From positions 1 to 54,647 of IMG/VR virus record IMGVR_UViG_3300048589_001642: a stretch of DNA of 54,647 nucleotides. The stretch is one strand, 5' to 3'. Within the stretch, counting starts at the first letter, position 1. Each line of letters begins with the position of its first letter. This document shows, piece after piece, positions 32,913 to 39,898 of this stretch. The stretch is from a virus. The notes below the pieces were generated by a model. That model did not search any database and was not told the origin of the DNA. It saw only the letters and a program-made list of their open reading frames with translations. Position numbers and translations under genes: made by a program.

Positions 32913-32972
32913 TTGACTACCGGACGGACCACCGGGTATTATCTATCCACGACATCGAGGGAAGAGGAACCC
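32913..32972 (+). promoter_or_regulatory. Strong promoter and leader of the plus-strand cassette
   Basis: -35 TTGACT (32913-32918), 18-bp spacer, -10 TATTAT (32937-32942): the closest match to the sigma-70/SigA consensus in the window. The leader GAGGGAAGAGGAACCC (32957-32972) precedes the ATG at 32978. No TGACCT-type operator is present, so it could be active in lysogens. Confidence 0.75.
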
Positions 32973-32977
32973 ACGCG

Positions 32978-33334
32978 ATGACCGACTACCGCATCAACCC
33001 GACGGGCGTCACGATGCTGGACGTGGCCTCCGAGCTGAACGCCTCCGACCCGGCCGAGGGCCGCGGCGGGCACCTGGACTACCCGACGTCCGACATCGAG
33101 CGGACCGAGCGGTGCCCGGAGTGCGAGGGGTCCGGCGAGGAATGGGCCGAGGTCGACGGGCAGTACGAGGCCGTCGCCGAGTGCCGGATCTGCCTCGGCT
33201 CGGGCAAGGGCGACGACGCGGCGTGGATCCGCTACAACGCCGAGACCGAGCGCGCCCGCATCGCGGCGCAGCGCACGCGGCGGGCGATCGCCCTCGCCTT
33301 CTCGCTGGAGCGCGAGCGGGAGGCGGCCCGATGA
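32978..33334 (+). CDS. Zinc-finger protein with two CxxCxGxG-like motifs
   Basis: 118 residues. RCPECEGSGEEW and ECRICLGSGKGDD form a DnaJ-type zinc centre at about residues 46-76. A charged helix follows (RIAAQRTRRAIALAFSLERE). First gene of the plus-strand cassette, directly behind the strong promoter and conserved leader. Function unknown; DnaJ-like centres bind protein or RNA. Confidence 0.75.
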   Translation: MTDYRINPTGVTMLDVASELNASDPAEGRGGHLDYPTSDIERTERCPECEGSGEEWAEVDGQYEAVAECRICLGSGKGDDAAWIRYNAETERARIAAQRTRRAIALAFSLEREREAAR

Positions 33335-33558
33335 GCGCCGTCCCGATCTACCTCATCCTCCGCGACGACGGCGCCCCCGAGGGGGTCTACGCCTCGACCG
33401 ACGAGGCGGCGCGGGATCAGGCGCTCCTCGAGCTTCTGCTCGGCCAGGAGGCCGGCGTCCGCTACACGCCCGACGTGCTGCTCGTCGGCGACCGGGCGGT
33501 CGTCGATCACCTCATCGAGACGGCGAACGCGGAGCGGTGCGAGGCGGTCTACGGGTGA
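33331..33558 (+). CDS. Small alpha/beta protein
   Basis: 75 residues (MSAVPIYLILRDDGAPEGVY, then ASTDEAARDQALLELLLGQE and VLLVGDRAVVDHLIETANAE). The ATG overlaps the previous stop. The fold appears to be a small beta-alpha unit. No family recognised. Confidence 0.65.
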   Translation: MSAVPIYLILRDDGAPEGVYASTDEAARDQALLELLLGQEAGVRYTPDVLLVGDRAVVDHLIETANAERCEAVYG

Positions 33559-33738
33559 CCTGCGACCGCTGCCATGACGCCCCCCCCCCTGGTCTGCGCG
33601 ATCGACGCGCCCGAGCAAGACGGCGGACTGATGTTCGGTGACCCCCTGCTCGGCCTGCTGCTCTGCGGGTCCTGTCTGACCGCCACCGAGGCCGACGGCC
33701 CGTGGTCATCGGTCGAGCGTCTGGACGTTGCCGCATGA
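33555..33738 (+). pseudogene. Zinc-ribbon gene with frame broken at a C10 tract
   Basis: Starts with a GTG overlapping the previous stop: MTCDRCHDAPP. At the run of ten C (33580-33589) the frame is lost; the frame one base away continues as LVCAIDAPEQDGGLMFGD, LLLCGSCLTATEADG and ends at 33738, overlapping the next ATG. Nine C would restore a 60-residue CxxC...CxxC ribbon. The tract may be a sequencing error or a phase-variable switch. Confidence 0.65.
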
Positions 33739-33938
33739 CGACGACCGTCGGCGAGGTCATGCGCGAGAACGCCCGGGCCGCCGGGATCGACCTCTCGCAC
33801 GTTGACGACGCCGAGCTCGGCGTCCGCTTCGTCTCGATGCCCGTCGCTCTGACCGAGGAGGAGCGCCTCGTGTCGATCTGGATGCGCTACGGGATGCCCG
33901 AGGCTCCGGTTGATGCGCGGGGTAGAGTGCGGGCATGA
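33735..33938 (+). CDS. Small acidic protein
   Basis: 67 residues (MTTTVGEVMRENARAAGIDL, then ELGVRFVSMPVALTEEERLV). The end DARGRVRA is coded by a 28-bp segment that recurs at 34148 and that contains the promoter of the next gene. No family recognised. Confidence 0.6.
   Translation: MTTTVGEVMRENARAAGIDLSHVDDAELGVRFVSMPVALTEEERLVSIWMRYGMPEAPVDARGRVRA
33912..33934 (+). promoter_or_regulatory. Leaderless-type promoter, copy 1 of a 28-bp repeat
   Basis: -10-like TAGAGT (33923-33928) ends 6 bases before the ATG at 33935, the geometry of leaderless transcripts in actinobacteria. The 28-bp segment 33912-33939 is repeated at 34148-34175 with two differences. Confidence 0.6.
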
Positions 33939-34174
33939 GATCCCGCTCGCGCCCGGCGCAGGTCGGCCTACGCGACGACCGCTGCTCCTGCTCCGGCCTC
34001 ATCCTTCTCGACGGCCGCCACGTCACGCTCGGGGATTGCTGCGATTGGTGCGCCCGTGGTCAGCGCGTCGGCGGCGACTGGAGCGCGGCCTTCCACGACT
34101 ACCCCCTTCCGCTGCCCACCTACAACTACGCTCCGAGAGGGCCGCTCGATGCGCGGGGTAGGGTGCGGGCGTGA
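33935..34174 (+). CDS. Cys-rich small protein
   Basis: 79 residues with RCSCSGLILLDGRHVTLGDC and CDWCARGQRVGGDW: four or five cysteines and one His likely bind zinc. The end DARGRVRA repeats that of the previous gene because both ends lie in the duplicated promoter segment. ATG overlaps the upstream stop. Function unknown. Confidence 0.65.
   Translation: MRSRSRPAQVGLRDDRCSCSGLILLDGRHVTLGDCCDWCARGQRVGGDWSAAFHDYPLPLPTYNYAPRGPLDARGRVRA
34148..34170 (+). promoter_or_regulatory. Leaderless-type promoter, copy 2 of the repeat
   Basis: -10-like TAGGGT (34159-34164) ends 6 bases before the GTG at 34171, the same spacing as copy 1. Confidence 0.6.
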
Positions 34175-34491
34175 GCGGATTCGTAGGACTTCTGAACGTC
34201 TCCCCCGAGGGGGTCATCCGCGAGCCCGCGGGCGGCGGGTACGCGCGACTCAAGATCGCCGAAGGGCGCGACCTCTATCGGCAGCTTTCGTTTCCCGGAC
34301 CGACTTCGGAATGGATGGACGGCCTCCCCGTGACGGCGGTCGGCGTCTTCTTGAGCCCGGACGACCCTGTGCCCGTTCGCGTCATCGACCTATTCGGCCG
34401 CGGCCGATCGTCGATGATCGGGGTCGATCTCGCCCTCAAGGTCTCGCAGTCGAGCACGGTCGAGCAGGTCCCCGAAGTGCGGCGGGCCTAG
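34171..34491 (+). CDS. Hypothetical protein, last gene of the cassette
   Basis: 106 residues (MSGFVGLLNVSPEGVIREPA, AEGRDLYRQLSFPGPTSEW, PVTAVGVFLSPDDPVPVRVI). The beta-rich pattern resembles small phage proteins of the type that annotate surface or decoration functions, but no family was recognised. It overlaps the end of the converging protease gene by 4 bases. Confidence 0.65.
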   Translation: MSGFVGLLNVSPEGVIREPAGGGYARLKIAEGRDLYRQLSFPGPTSEWMDGLPVTAVGVFLSPDDPVPVRVIDLFGRGRSSMIGVDLALKVSQSSTVEQVPEVRRA

Positions 34492-35834
34492 ACCCTCTCG
34501 GCCAGGCGGGCGAGCTCGGGCTCGACGACCCGGGTCGCGAGGCGCTCCAGGTCGGGCGCCTGCACGCGGCGCGCCAGAGCGTCGAGGCCGGCGACGAATC
34601 CGCTCGCGTCCGCAGAGACCGTCACGGTCGCCCCGGCCGTGACCGTGCGCCGGACCTTCGTCATGCGGCCCATCACGCGAGCGGTCTGCGTGGCGACGCG
34701 CAGGGCGCCGGCCGCGATGAGCGAGACGGCGCGATCGGTCGACTCGCCCGGGGCGTAGGAGCCGCGGGGGATCGGGTAGCCCGGCACGTTGACCGCGAGC
34801 GCCCCGATCATCTCGAGGTTCCCGCGGTAGTCGCGCCAATCCCCGGAGAGCTTGGCGGCGCGGAGCTCGACGAGCTGCGACTCCGAGAGGCCGGGCCGCA
34901 GGGCGCCGGCAACCCAGATCCCGTGAGGGTCCTCGCCCGAGGCGACGTCGGCGACGGCCGCGCCCGTGTGCTCGTAGTGCTCGCGGGCGGCCTTCGCGCC
35001 GAGGGCCATCCCGGCGTGGTTGGTCGCGAGGGTGATCTGACCTACGGCGACGGGCCCGCGGTCGGTCTCGCGCTCGCCGAGACGGAAGAGGGCGTAGTCG
35101 GTCGCCGAGGTCGGAGGCTGGACGCATGAGCCGGGGTAGCCGACGTGGCAGCTCCCCCAGGCGGCGAGGTGCCCGAAGATCCGGCCCTCGGGGGTGATGG
35201 TCATGGGCGTCGGGCCGTCGAGCATCGGGTCGGCGAACCACTCGGCCGGCGGGAGCGCGGGGGCCGAGGAGGCGACGAGCGCGTCGAGCGCCTGGATCTG
35301 CCCCTCGGCGAAGGCGGGCGTCGCGACGACGGTCGCCGCCATGATCGTCCCGGCCTGGACGCGCAGGGAGACGACCGTCTCGACCTGGAGCCAGACCTCG
35401 TCGTCGTCGGCCGTCGCCTCGGGCTCGTCGAGGTCGATCAGATCGTCCGACTCGGGGATCTCCTTGCCCTCCTCATCGACGAGGGCGACGCCCGCGTCCA
35501 TCGGGGCGAGCATGTAGAGGTCGAGGCCGACGTCCACGGAGACGCCGCGGACGACTCCCTGCCGGATGAGGTCGATCGCCGAGAGGACCGTCGTGTCCTC
35601 GGTCTCGGCCCACGTCCCGCGCCCGACGATGTCCGCCGTCCCCTCGCCCGTGCCGACGCGCTCGATCTCGGTGATCGCGCCGATCGCGAAGGCCGTGTCG
35701 TGGCCGGCGGCCGTCTCCGGCTGGAACATCAGCGTGAGCGGCAGGTCCCGCCATGAGACCGAGTCAAGGTCGAAGAGGCGACCGTCGCCGGTCGGCGTGC
35801 CCTCGACCATCAGGACTGCTTCCCATTCGTTCAC
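34488..35834 (-). CDS. Capsid maturation protease
   Basis: 448 residues. AGHDTAFAIGAITEIERVGT, VVRGVSVDVGLDLYMLAP and MAATVVATPAFAEGQI form the N-terminal protease region; TPEGRIFGHLAAWGSCHVGY, QITLATNHAGMALGAKAARE, HYEHTGAAVADVASGEDPHG and RAAKLSGDWRDYRGNLEMIG are strongly conserved in actinophage head proteases. It should trim the capsid N terminus during head expansion. The GTG at 35834 has no ribosome site, but TACCGT lies 7 bases upstream, so the mRNA may be leaderless. Confidence 0.8.
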   Translation of the reverse strand: MNEWEAVLMVEGTPTGDGRLFDLDSVSWRDLPLTLMFQPETAAGHDTAFAIGAITEIERVGTGEGTADIVGRGTWAETEDTTVLSAIDLIRQGVVRGVSVDVGLDLYMLAPMDAGVALVDEEGKEIPESDDLIDLDEPEATADDDEVWLQVETVVSLRVQAGTIMAATVVATPAFAEGQIQALDALVASSAPALPPAEWFADPMLDGPTPMTITPEGRIFGHLAAWGSCHVGYPGSCVQPPTSATDYALFRLGERETDRGPVAVGQITLATNHAGMALGAKAAREHYEHTGAAVADVASGEDPHGIWVAGALRPGLSESQLVELRAAKLSGDWRDYRGNLEMIGALAVNVPGYPIPRGSYAPGESTDRAVSLIAAGALRVATQTARVMGRMTKVRRTVTAGATVTVSADASGFVAGLDALARRVQAPDLERLATRVVEPELARLAERV

Positions 35835-35841
35835 GAGGACG

Positions 35842-35862
35842 ACGGTAACGCATCAACCCGTC
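35842..35862 (-). promoter_or_regulatory. Leaderless-type promoter of the protease gene with a recurring 13-mer
   Basis: -10-like TACCGT (35847-35842) ends 7 bases before the GTG. Just upstream is GACGGGTTGATGC (35862-35850), identical to 38988-39000 on the other strand. The -35 is weak. Confidence 0.5.
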
Positions 35863-35897
35863 GCGCGAAAGGGTGCGAGCCGCCTACCCCGGTCGGC

Positions 35898-36272
35898 TCA
35901 GTCTTCGAGCGCCCCGTCCACCCGGGCGGCGAGGTCGGGCTCGCAGGAGCGCAGGTCGTCGGCGGCCGTCGCCATCTTCGTCCGCACCGATGCGCCGGTC
36001 GTCTCGTCGGCGAGCGCCGTCGGGGCCTGCTCGAGGACGTCGAGCGCCGGGTCGATCAGCTCGGCGGGTCGGCCGCCGGCGAGGGCGAAATCCTCGTCGG
36101 TCCCGCCGTCGCAGGCGTAGAGCGACGAGAGGCCGAACGCCGCGACGGCCTGCGCCTCGAATCCGTCGATCGTGGTCCGGGTCGGCTCGGCGACCTCGGT
36201 GTCCGACGACCCTCCCCCACCGCAGCCGGCGAGGAGGGCGAGCGCCGCGAGAGCTAGTGCGAGCCTCCACAT
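35898..36272 (-). CDS. Phage-encoded lipoprotein
   Basis: 124 residues. A short signal peptide MWRLALALAALALLAGC ends in the lipobox LAGC with Cys17, followed by a Gly/Ser linker. The rest is helical and acidic with two cysteines (LYACDGGTDED and DDLRSCEPDLA). The ATG lies inside the last 19 bases of the MuF gene. Lipoproteins in phages often block superinfection by related phages; this role is inferred. Confidence 0.75.
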   Translation of the reverse strand: MWRLALALAALALLAGCGGGGSSDTEVAEPTRTTIDGFEAQAVAAFGLSSLYACDGGTDEDFALAGGRPAELIDPALDVLEQAPTALADETTGASVRTKMATAADDLRSCEPDLAARVDGALED

Positions 36273-37108
36273 GCGCCGCACCCTACAGAGGCGAGGAGGG
36301 CCGAGGACCCGAGGGGGCCGTCGTAGCCCTCCGGGCCATCGGCCATGACGACCGAGCAGCGGCACGCGATGACGTTCCCGGCCGAGCCGGACGGGTCGCC
36401 CGGGTAGTCGAGCTCGTCGCCGCCGACGGCGAAGGTGTCGTCGATCCGGCGGGTCTGCCCGGCCGCGTTCGCGTGAGCCTGCCGGGTGCGGGCGTCGTTG
36501 GTCGCGAGCCAGGTCTTCCACTCGGCAGCGCCCGAGAGGCGGGCGGCCGCGACCGAGCCGGCGTTGGCGATCGCGACGAGCTCGGTCCGGGCGATCGTGC
36601 GGGCGCGGACGGGGGCGACGGCGGCGACCTTCGTGCGGATGTCCCGCGCGGCCTGCGGGATGCTCGCCCCCGTGTCGTAGCTCGCCTGGAGGGAGTCGCG
36701 CACGAGGTCCCAGGCCGAGGAGGAGAGGTCCGTCCGATTGCGGACCGACCGCAGCACCCCGGCGAGGACGGGATTGGCGAGGTCGAAAGCGACGCCGAGG
36801 GCCGCTCCGATCTCGGCCATCGTCACGCGGAGCGCCTCGGCGCGGACGCGCTCGATCGCTCCCGTGTGCCGGCCGACCCATGACTCGTCGAGGCGACGGC
36901 GCAGCTCCGCCGTGAGGGCCTCCGGCTCGGCCGCCGTCCAGGCCGCGGCCGTGAGACTGTCGCCCCGATGCGACAGATCCTCGGCGACCATCGCCCCGAG
37001 CGATCGGAGCGCCGTCGCGTGGACCTCCTCTACCCGCGTCAGGCGGCGGGCGAGGGCGTCATGCGCGAGACCGATCCCCCGGTTCAGGTCCGCGGGGGAC
37101 GGGGTCAT
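36254..37108 (-). CDS. MuF-like minor head protein
   Basis: 284 residues. The helical N half is followed by the SPP1 gp7/Mu F signature: RARTIARTELVAIANAGSVA, EWKTWLATNDARTRQAHANA, GQTRRIDDTFAVGGDELDYP and NVIACRCSVVMADG. It enters the head with the portal and helps DNA ejection or assembly. The ATG at 37108 overlaps the portal stop. A terminal Cys-rich stretch (SVGCGACGGSH) is unusual. Confidence 0.85.
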   Translation of the reverse strand: MTPSPADLNRGIGLAHDALARRLTRVEEVHATALRSLGAMVAEDLSHRGDSLTAAAWTAAEPEALTAELRRRLDESWVGRHTGAIERVRAEALRVTMAEIGAALGVAFDLANPVLAGVLRSVRNRTDLSSSAWDLVRDSLQASYDTGASIPQAARDIRTKVAAVAPVRARTIARTELVAIANAGSVAAARLSGAAEWKTWLATNDARTRQAHANAAGQTRRIDDTFAVGGDELDYPGDPSGSAGNVIACRCSVVMADGPEGYDGPLGSSALLASVGCGACGGSH

Positions 37109-38880
37109 CGCAGGGGCGCCGGCTCGGCCTCGAAGAGCGTGCGGGCCGCGTGAGTCTCGACGGCGAACGCCTGGACCTCGTCGAAGCCGGCGGCGCGGAA
37201 GCATCCCGTGGCGCCCGCGACGAGCGCCGATGGCTCGAGGCCGAGGTCATCGATCGCCTGCTGCCCGAGAGTCGCGCAGACCGACGCGCGGTCCACGCCG
37301 CGTAGATCCGGACGGGTCGAGGCGGGCTCGCGCTGTAGGCGGGTGAGGACCCGAGCGCCTGCGGCCTCGCGGCATCGGGCCAGGGCGACACGGACGGCGC
37401 CGGCGGTGACGGCCGCCTCTCCCCCGTCCTCTGTCTCGGGCGGCCCCTCGTCCACGTTGCCCGGCCCCGCGGGCGGCTCGTCGGGCTCGGAGGGCGCCGC
37501 TCCCGCGCCGGTAGGCTCGCCGCCCATCGCCGCGCCGAAGTCCCCGAGCTTGACGCCGATGCGGCGGTTGAGCTCGTCCGGCTTCGGCGCGTCGTCGTCG
37601 TCCCATCCCATCGACTCGCGCAGGGTCGCGTCCGAGATCACGAGGCGGTCGTGCGCCTGCTGCGCGTCCTCGGAGCGGTCGGGCTTCGTGACGAGCTCGG
37701 CCGCGTCGTACCAGACCCGATAGTCCCCGCCGGCCGTGAGGGGGGCGAGGTAGGCCGAGGTCAGGTCGCCGCACATCTGCTCGACGAGCGGCTGTAGATG
37801 CCCCTCCCACATTGAGTCGCTGATCTGCCACGCGCTCCAGTGGTTCGCGTCGGCCATCCCCTTGATGACCTCGGGCGGCATGTCGAGGCCCTGCCCGATG
37901 CGCTGGATGACGTGGACCTCGCGCTCGGTCTCGGGGTAGGTCGCCGCGGGGTCGACGAAGGTGATGTGCTGGATCTTGTCGAGGTACTCGGCGGGGCCGC
38001 GGAAGATGAGCGGGACCGCGGCGGCGGCGGAGTCCTCGTCGGCGATCGCCGTGCCGGCCGTCTCGATGAGGTCGGTCATCAGAGGATCGACGCCGGGGTC
38101 CTCGTCCATGCCCTCTTCGGTCGCGCCCTCGGAGAACTCGTCGGGGAGGACGAGCAGTCCGGCGGAGGCGAGGCGCGATCGGGCCCTCGAGCGGACGGCT
38201 CGCGGCAGGAGGCGGAGCTCCTCGCAGAGGTCGAGGACCGCCATCATCGGGGCCTCGGGGTCCTCGGAGAATCGGGGATGAGGTCGCCAGAGCCGGAGGG
38301 CGACGGCCTGCCCGGCTTGCGGCGGCATGGTCGAGGCGGGCTCGTACTCGCGCTCGGATCCCCGACCGTCGCGACTCGTGCGCCGGATGATCTTCCCGTT
38401 CTTGAGCTGGACCTCGTCGGCGCTCAGAATCTCCCAGACCTCCTCGCCGTCGAGGATGTGGCCGAAGAGGTAGTTCTCGCCGGCGACGAACATCGTCTCG
38501 GCGTAGTTGCGCTGGAGGTCGCCCCGGTCGCCGCGCGTGCCGCGGACCTTCTCGAAGGTCTCGAAGGCCGGGCCGGAGTCCACCTCCTCCCAGCCATCCT
38601 TCGTGCGCTGCTGCACCAGGAGCCGGACGCGCGCGACGTTGGCGCCGAAGAAGTCCGCGGCGTAGCGGATCTCTCCGAGGGTGTCGTAGTAGTCCCACGC
38701 TCTCGCCTGCCAGGCGGGGCGCTTGGCGCCCTTGGGCGCGAGACCCTCGCGGAGCCTCGTCGCGGCGGCGGTGAAGGAGCGGCGCGCGACCCGGACCGGA
38801 TCGGCGCCGCCCTGCCGCGCTGGAGCCGCGGAGCGCCTGACCAATCCCGCCGCGGTCAGGGCCCGTTCGGCGACCGGCAC
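37105..38880 (-). CDS. Portal protein
   Basis: 591 residues. ARAWDYYDTLGEIRYAADFF, FVAGENYLFGHILDGEEVWE, GLDMPPEVIKGMADANHWSA, and WQISDSMWEGHLQPLVEQMC are the SPP1/HK97-type portal motifs seen in actinophages. The C-terminal 150 residues form a Cys-poor helical extension. The portal is the 12-fold DNA gate at the unique head vertex. GTG at 38880 abuts the TAG of the peptide gene. Confidence 0.88.
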   Translation of the reverse strand: MPVAERALTAAGLVRRSAAPARQGGADPVRVARRSFTAAATRLREGLAPKGAKRPAWQARAWDYYDTLGEIRYAADFFGANVARVRLLVQQRTKDGWEEVDSGPAFETFEKVRGTRGDRGDLQRNYAETMFVAGENYLFGHILDGEEVWEILSADEVQLKNGKIIRRTSRDGRGSEREYEPASTMPPQAGQAVALRLWRPHPRFSEDPEAPMMAVLDLCEELRLLPRAVRSRARSRLASAGLLVLPDEFSEGATEEGMDEDPGVDPLMTDLIETAGTAIADEDSAAAAVPLIFRGPAEYLDKIQHITFVDPAATYPETEREVHVIQRIGQGLDMPPEVIKGMADANHWSAWQISDSMWEGHLQPLVEQMCGDLTSAYLAPLTAGGDYRVWYDAAELVTKPDRSEDAQQAHDRLVISDATLRESMGWDDDDAPKPDELNRRIGVKLGDFGAAMGGEPTGAGAAPSEPDEPPAGPGNVDEGPPETEDGGEAAVTAGAVRVALARCREAAGARVLTRLQREPASTRPDLRGVDRASVCATLGQQAIDDLGLEPSALVAGATGCFRAAGFDEVQAFAVETHAARTLFEAEPAPLR

Positions 38881-38958
38881 CTACCCGCCCGAGGGGGTCG
38901 GCTCGGGAGCCGGCTTCGCAGGCTTCGGCCTACGCGATCCTCCACATCCACAACCCAT
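38881..38958 (-). CDS. 25-residue Cys-rich peptide before the portal
   Basis: Sequence MGCGCGGSRRPKPAKPAPEP and TPSGG. The ATG at 38958 has GGGAGGG about 8 bases upstream, and its TAG abuts the portal GTG. Small MGCGC/MCGCG peptides precede portals in other actinophages, so it is probably real. It may help portal translation by coupling. Confidence 0.55.
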   Translation of the reverse strand: MGCGCGGSRRPKPAKPAPEPTPSGG

Positions 38959-38959
38959 A

Positions 38960-39023
38960 GCGAGCCCTCCCCGTCAACGTGTCGAGTGACGGGTTGATGC
39001 TAACGGGGAGGGCGGGTACTCGC
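38960..39023. other. Long inverted repeat with 28-base loop
   Basis: CCCTCCCCGT (38965-38974) and its exact complement (39003-39012), with further arms GCGAG/CTCGC outside. The loop contains the 13-mer GACGGGTTGATGC. The hairpin covers the ribosome site of the MGCGCG peptide and lies between it and the previous gene; it may be a terminator/attenuator. Confidence 0.5.
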
Positions 39024-39244
39024 TAGGCGGCGGTCATCAGGAACCTCTGCGCCCGGTCCTGCGCGCTTCGGAGGGTCCGGGCGACCTCCGGGTCGGCCGT
39101 TCGGCGGGCGTGGTCGAGCGCCGACTCGGCCGACTCCAGGGCTCCTATGGTCTCCCCGAGAACTGCGGCGATCTCGAGGAGGCAGGCGGAGAAGGGCGGC
39201 CCGAGATCGGCGGCGAGGGCGTGGAGCTCATCTGTTCGGCTCAT
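39023..39244 (-). CDS. Small helical protein
   Basis: 73 residues (MSRTDELHALAADLGPPFSA, then LEIAAVLGETIGALESAESA and VARTLRSAQDRAQRFLMTA). It is all-helical. The ATG at 39244 is 8 bases after a TACGAT box, suggesting a leaderless transcript. No family recognised. Confidence 0.6.
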   Translation of the reverse strand: MSRTDELHALAADLGPPFSACLLEIAAVLGETIGALESAESALDHARRTADPEVARTLRSAQDRAQRFLMTAA

Positions 39245-39282
39245 GGCGCGGAATCGTAGCGCCTGCGAACGTGTGTTCTCGA
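39245..39282 (-). promoter_or_regulatory. Leaderless-type promoter with GAACGTGTGTTC operator
   Basis: -35 TCGAGA (39282-39277), 18-bp spacer, -10 TACGAT (39258-39253), 8 bases before the ATG. The palindrome GAACGTGTGTTC (39267-39278) overlaps the -35 and matches the core of the operator at 8434-8449. It may drive the portal and head genes. Confidence 0.6.
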
Positions 39283-39296
39283 TCCGCCGGAATCGC

Positions 39297-39569
39297 CTAG
39301 GGCACCACGACTTCGCCGTCGATGAGCGAGGCGACCCGCTCGGCCCACGCCTTGAGCGCTTCGGCGTTGCCGATCAGGCGCTCGGGCACCACGACCACGA
39401 CGACCCCGTTCCCCTCCAGGGCGAGGCCCTGAGCATTGATCGTGCGGGCGACCGTCGGTCCCTCGGGAAGATCGACGAACCGATCGCCGCTCGTCCCGGC
39501 GTAGACCTCGAGACCCACGCGGGCGTTTCCCCATCCGATCCAGCCGGGGATGACCTTGGGACGGTTCAC
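39297..39569 (-). CDS. Hypothetical small protein
   Basis: 90 residues from the GTG at 39569 (MNRPKVIPGWIGWGNARVGL). It has strands (GLALEGNGVVVVVVPERLI) and a helix (AEALKAWAERVASLIDGE). GTG overlaps the stop of the membrane protein upstream. Function unknown. Confidence 0.65.
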   Translation of the reverse strand: MNRPKVIPGWIGWGNARVGLEVYAGTSGDRFVDLPEGPTVARTINAQGLALEGNGVVVVVVPERLIGNAEALKAWAERVASLIDGEVVVP

Positions 39570-39898
39570 GACGGGTCGAGCCTCGCCGTCACCAGGGCCG
39601 CGCCGGCGGAGACGGCCCACGGAAGGGCGAAGGCGATCGCCCACATCGGAGAGACCCACCACCCGGCGACGAGGGCGAGGGAGATCCAATATCCAAGACA
39701 GAAGGGGCAGGCCCAGAGATCGGCGATCCACTTCGGGCGGCGGGCCCCGGTCGGGTGACCCTCGTCGTCCTCCCCGGTGAGCCAGGTCCGGGCGGCCATC
39801 ATCGGGGGGAAGGAGTCGAGGGCGAGGAAGCGGTACAGGCGGTATGCCGCGAGGACGAGGAGGATCAGCTCGACGGCGGTCGGGGTCGCGAGGGTCAC
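39566..39898 (-). CDS. DUF1360-like membrane protein
   Basis: 110 residues. The N-terminal helix AVELILLVLAAYRLYRFLAL, the WACPFCLGYWISLAL motif and two further hydrophobic segments match the DUF1360 family found in phages and Gram-positive bacteria. The role is unknown. GTG at 39898 overlaps the upstream stop. Confidence 0.7.
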   Translation of the reverse strand: MTLATPTAVELILLVLAAYRLYRFLALDSFPPMMAARTWLTGEDDEGHPTGARRPKWIADLWACPFCLGYWISLALVAGWWVSPMWAIAFALPWAVSAGAALVTARLDPS

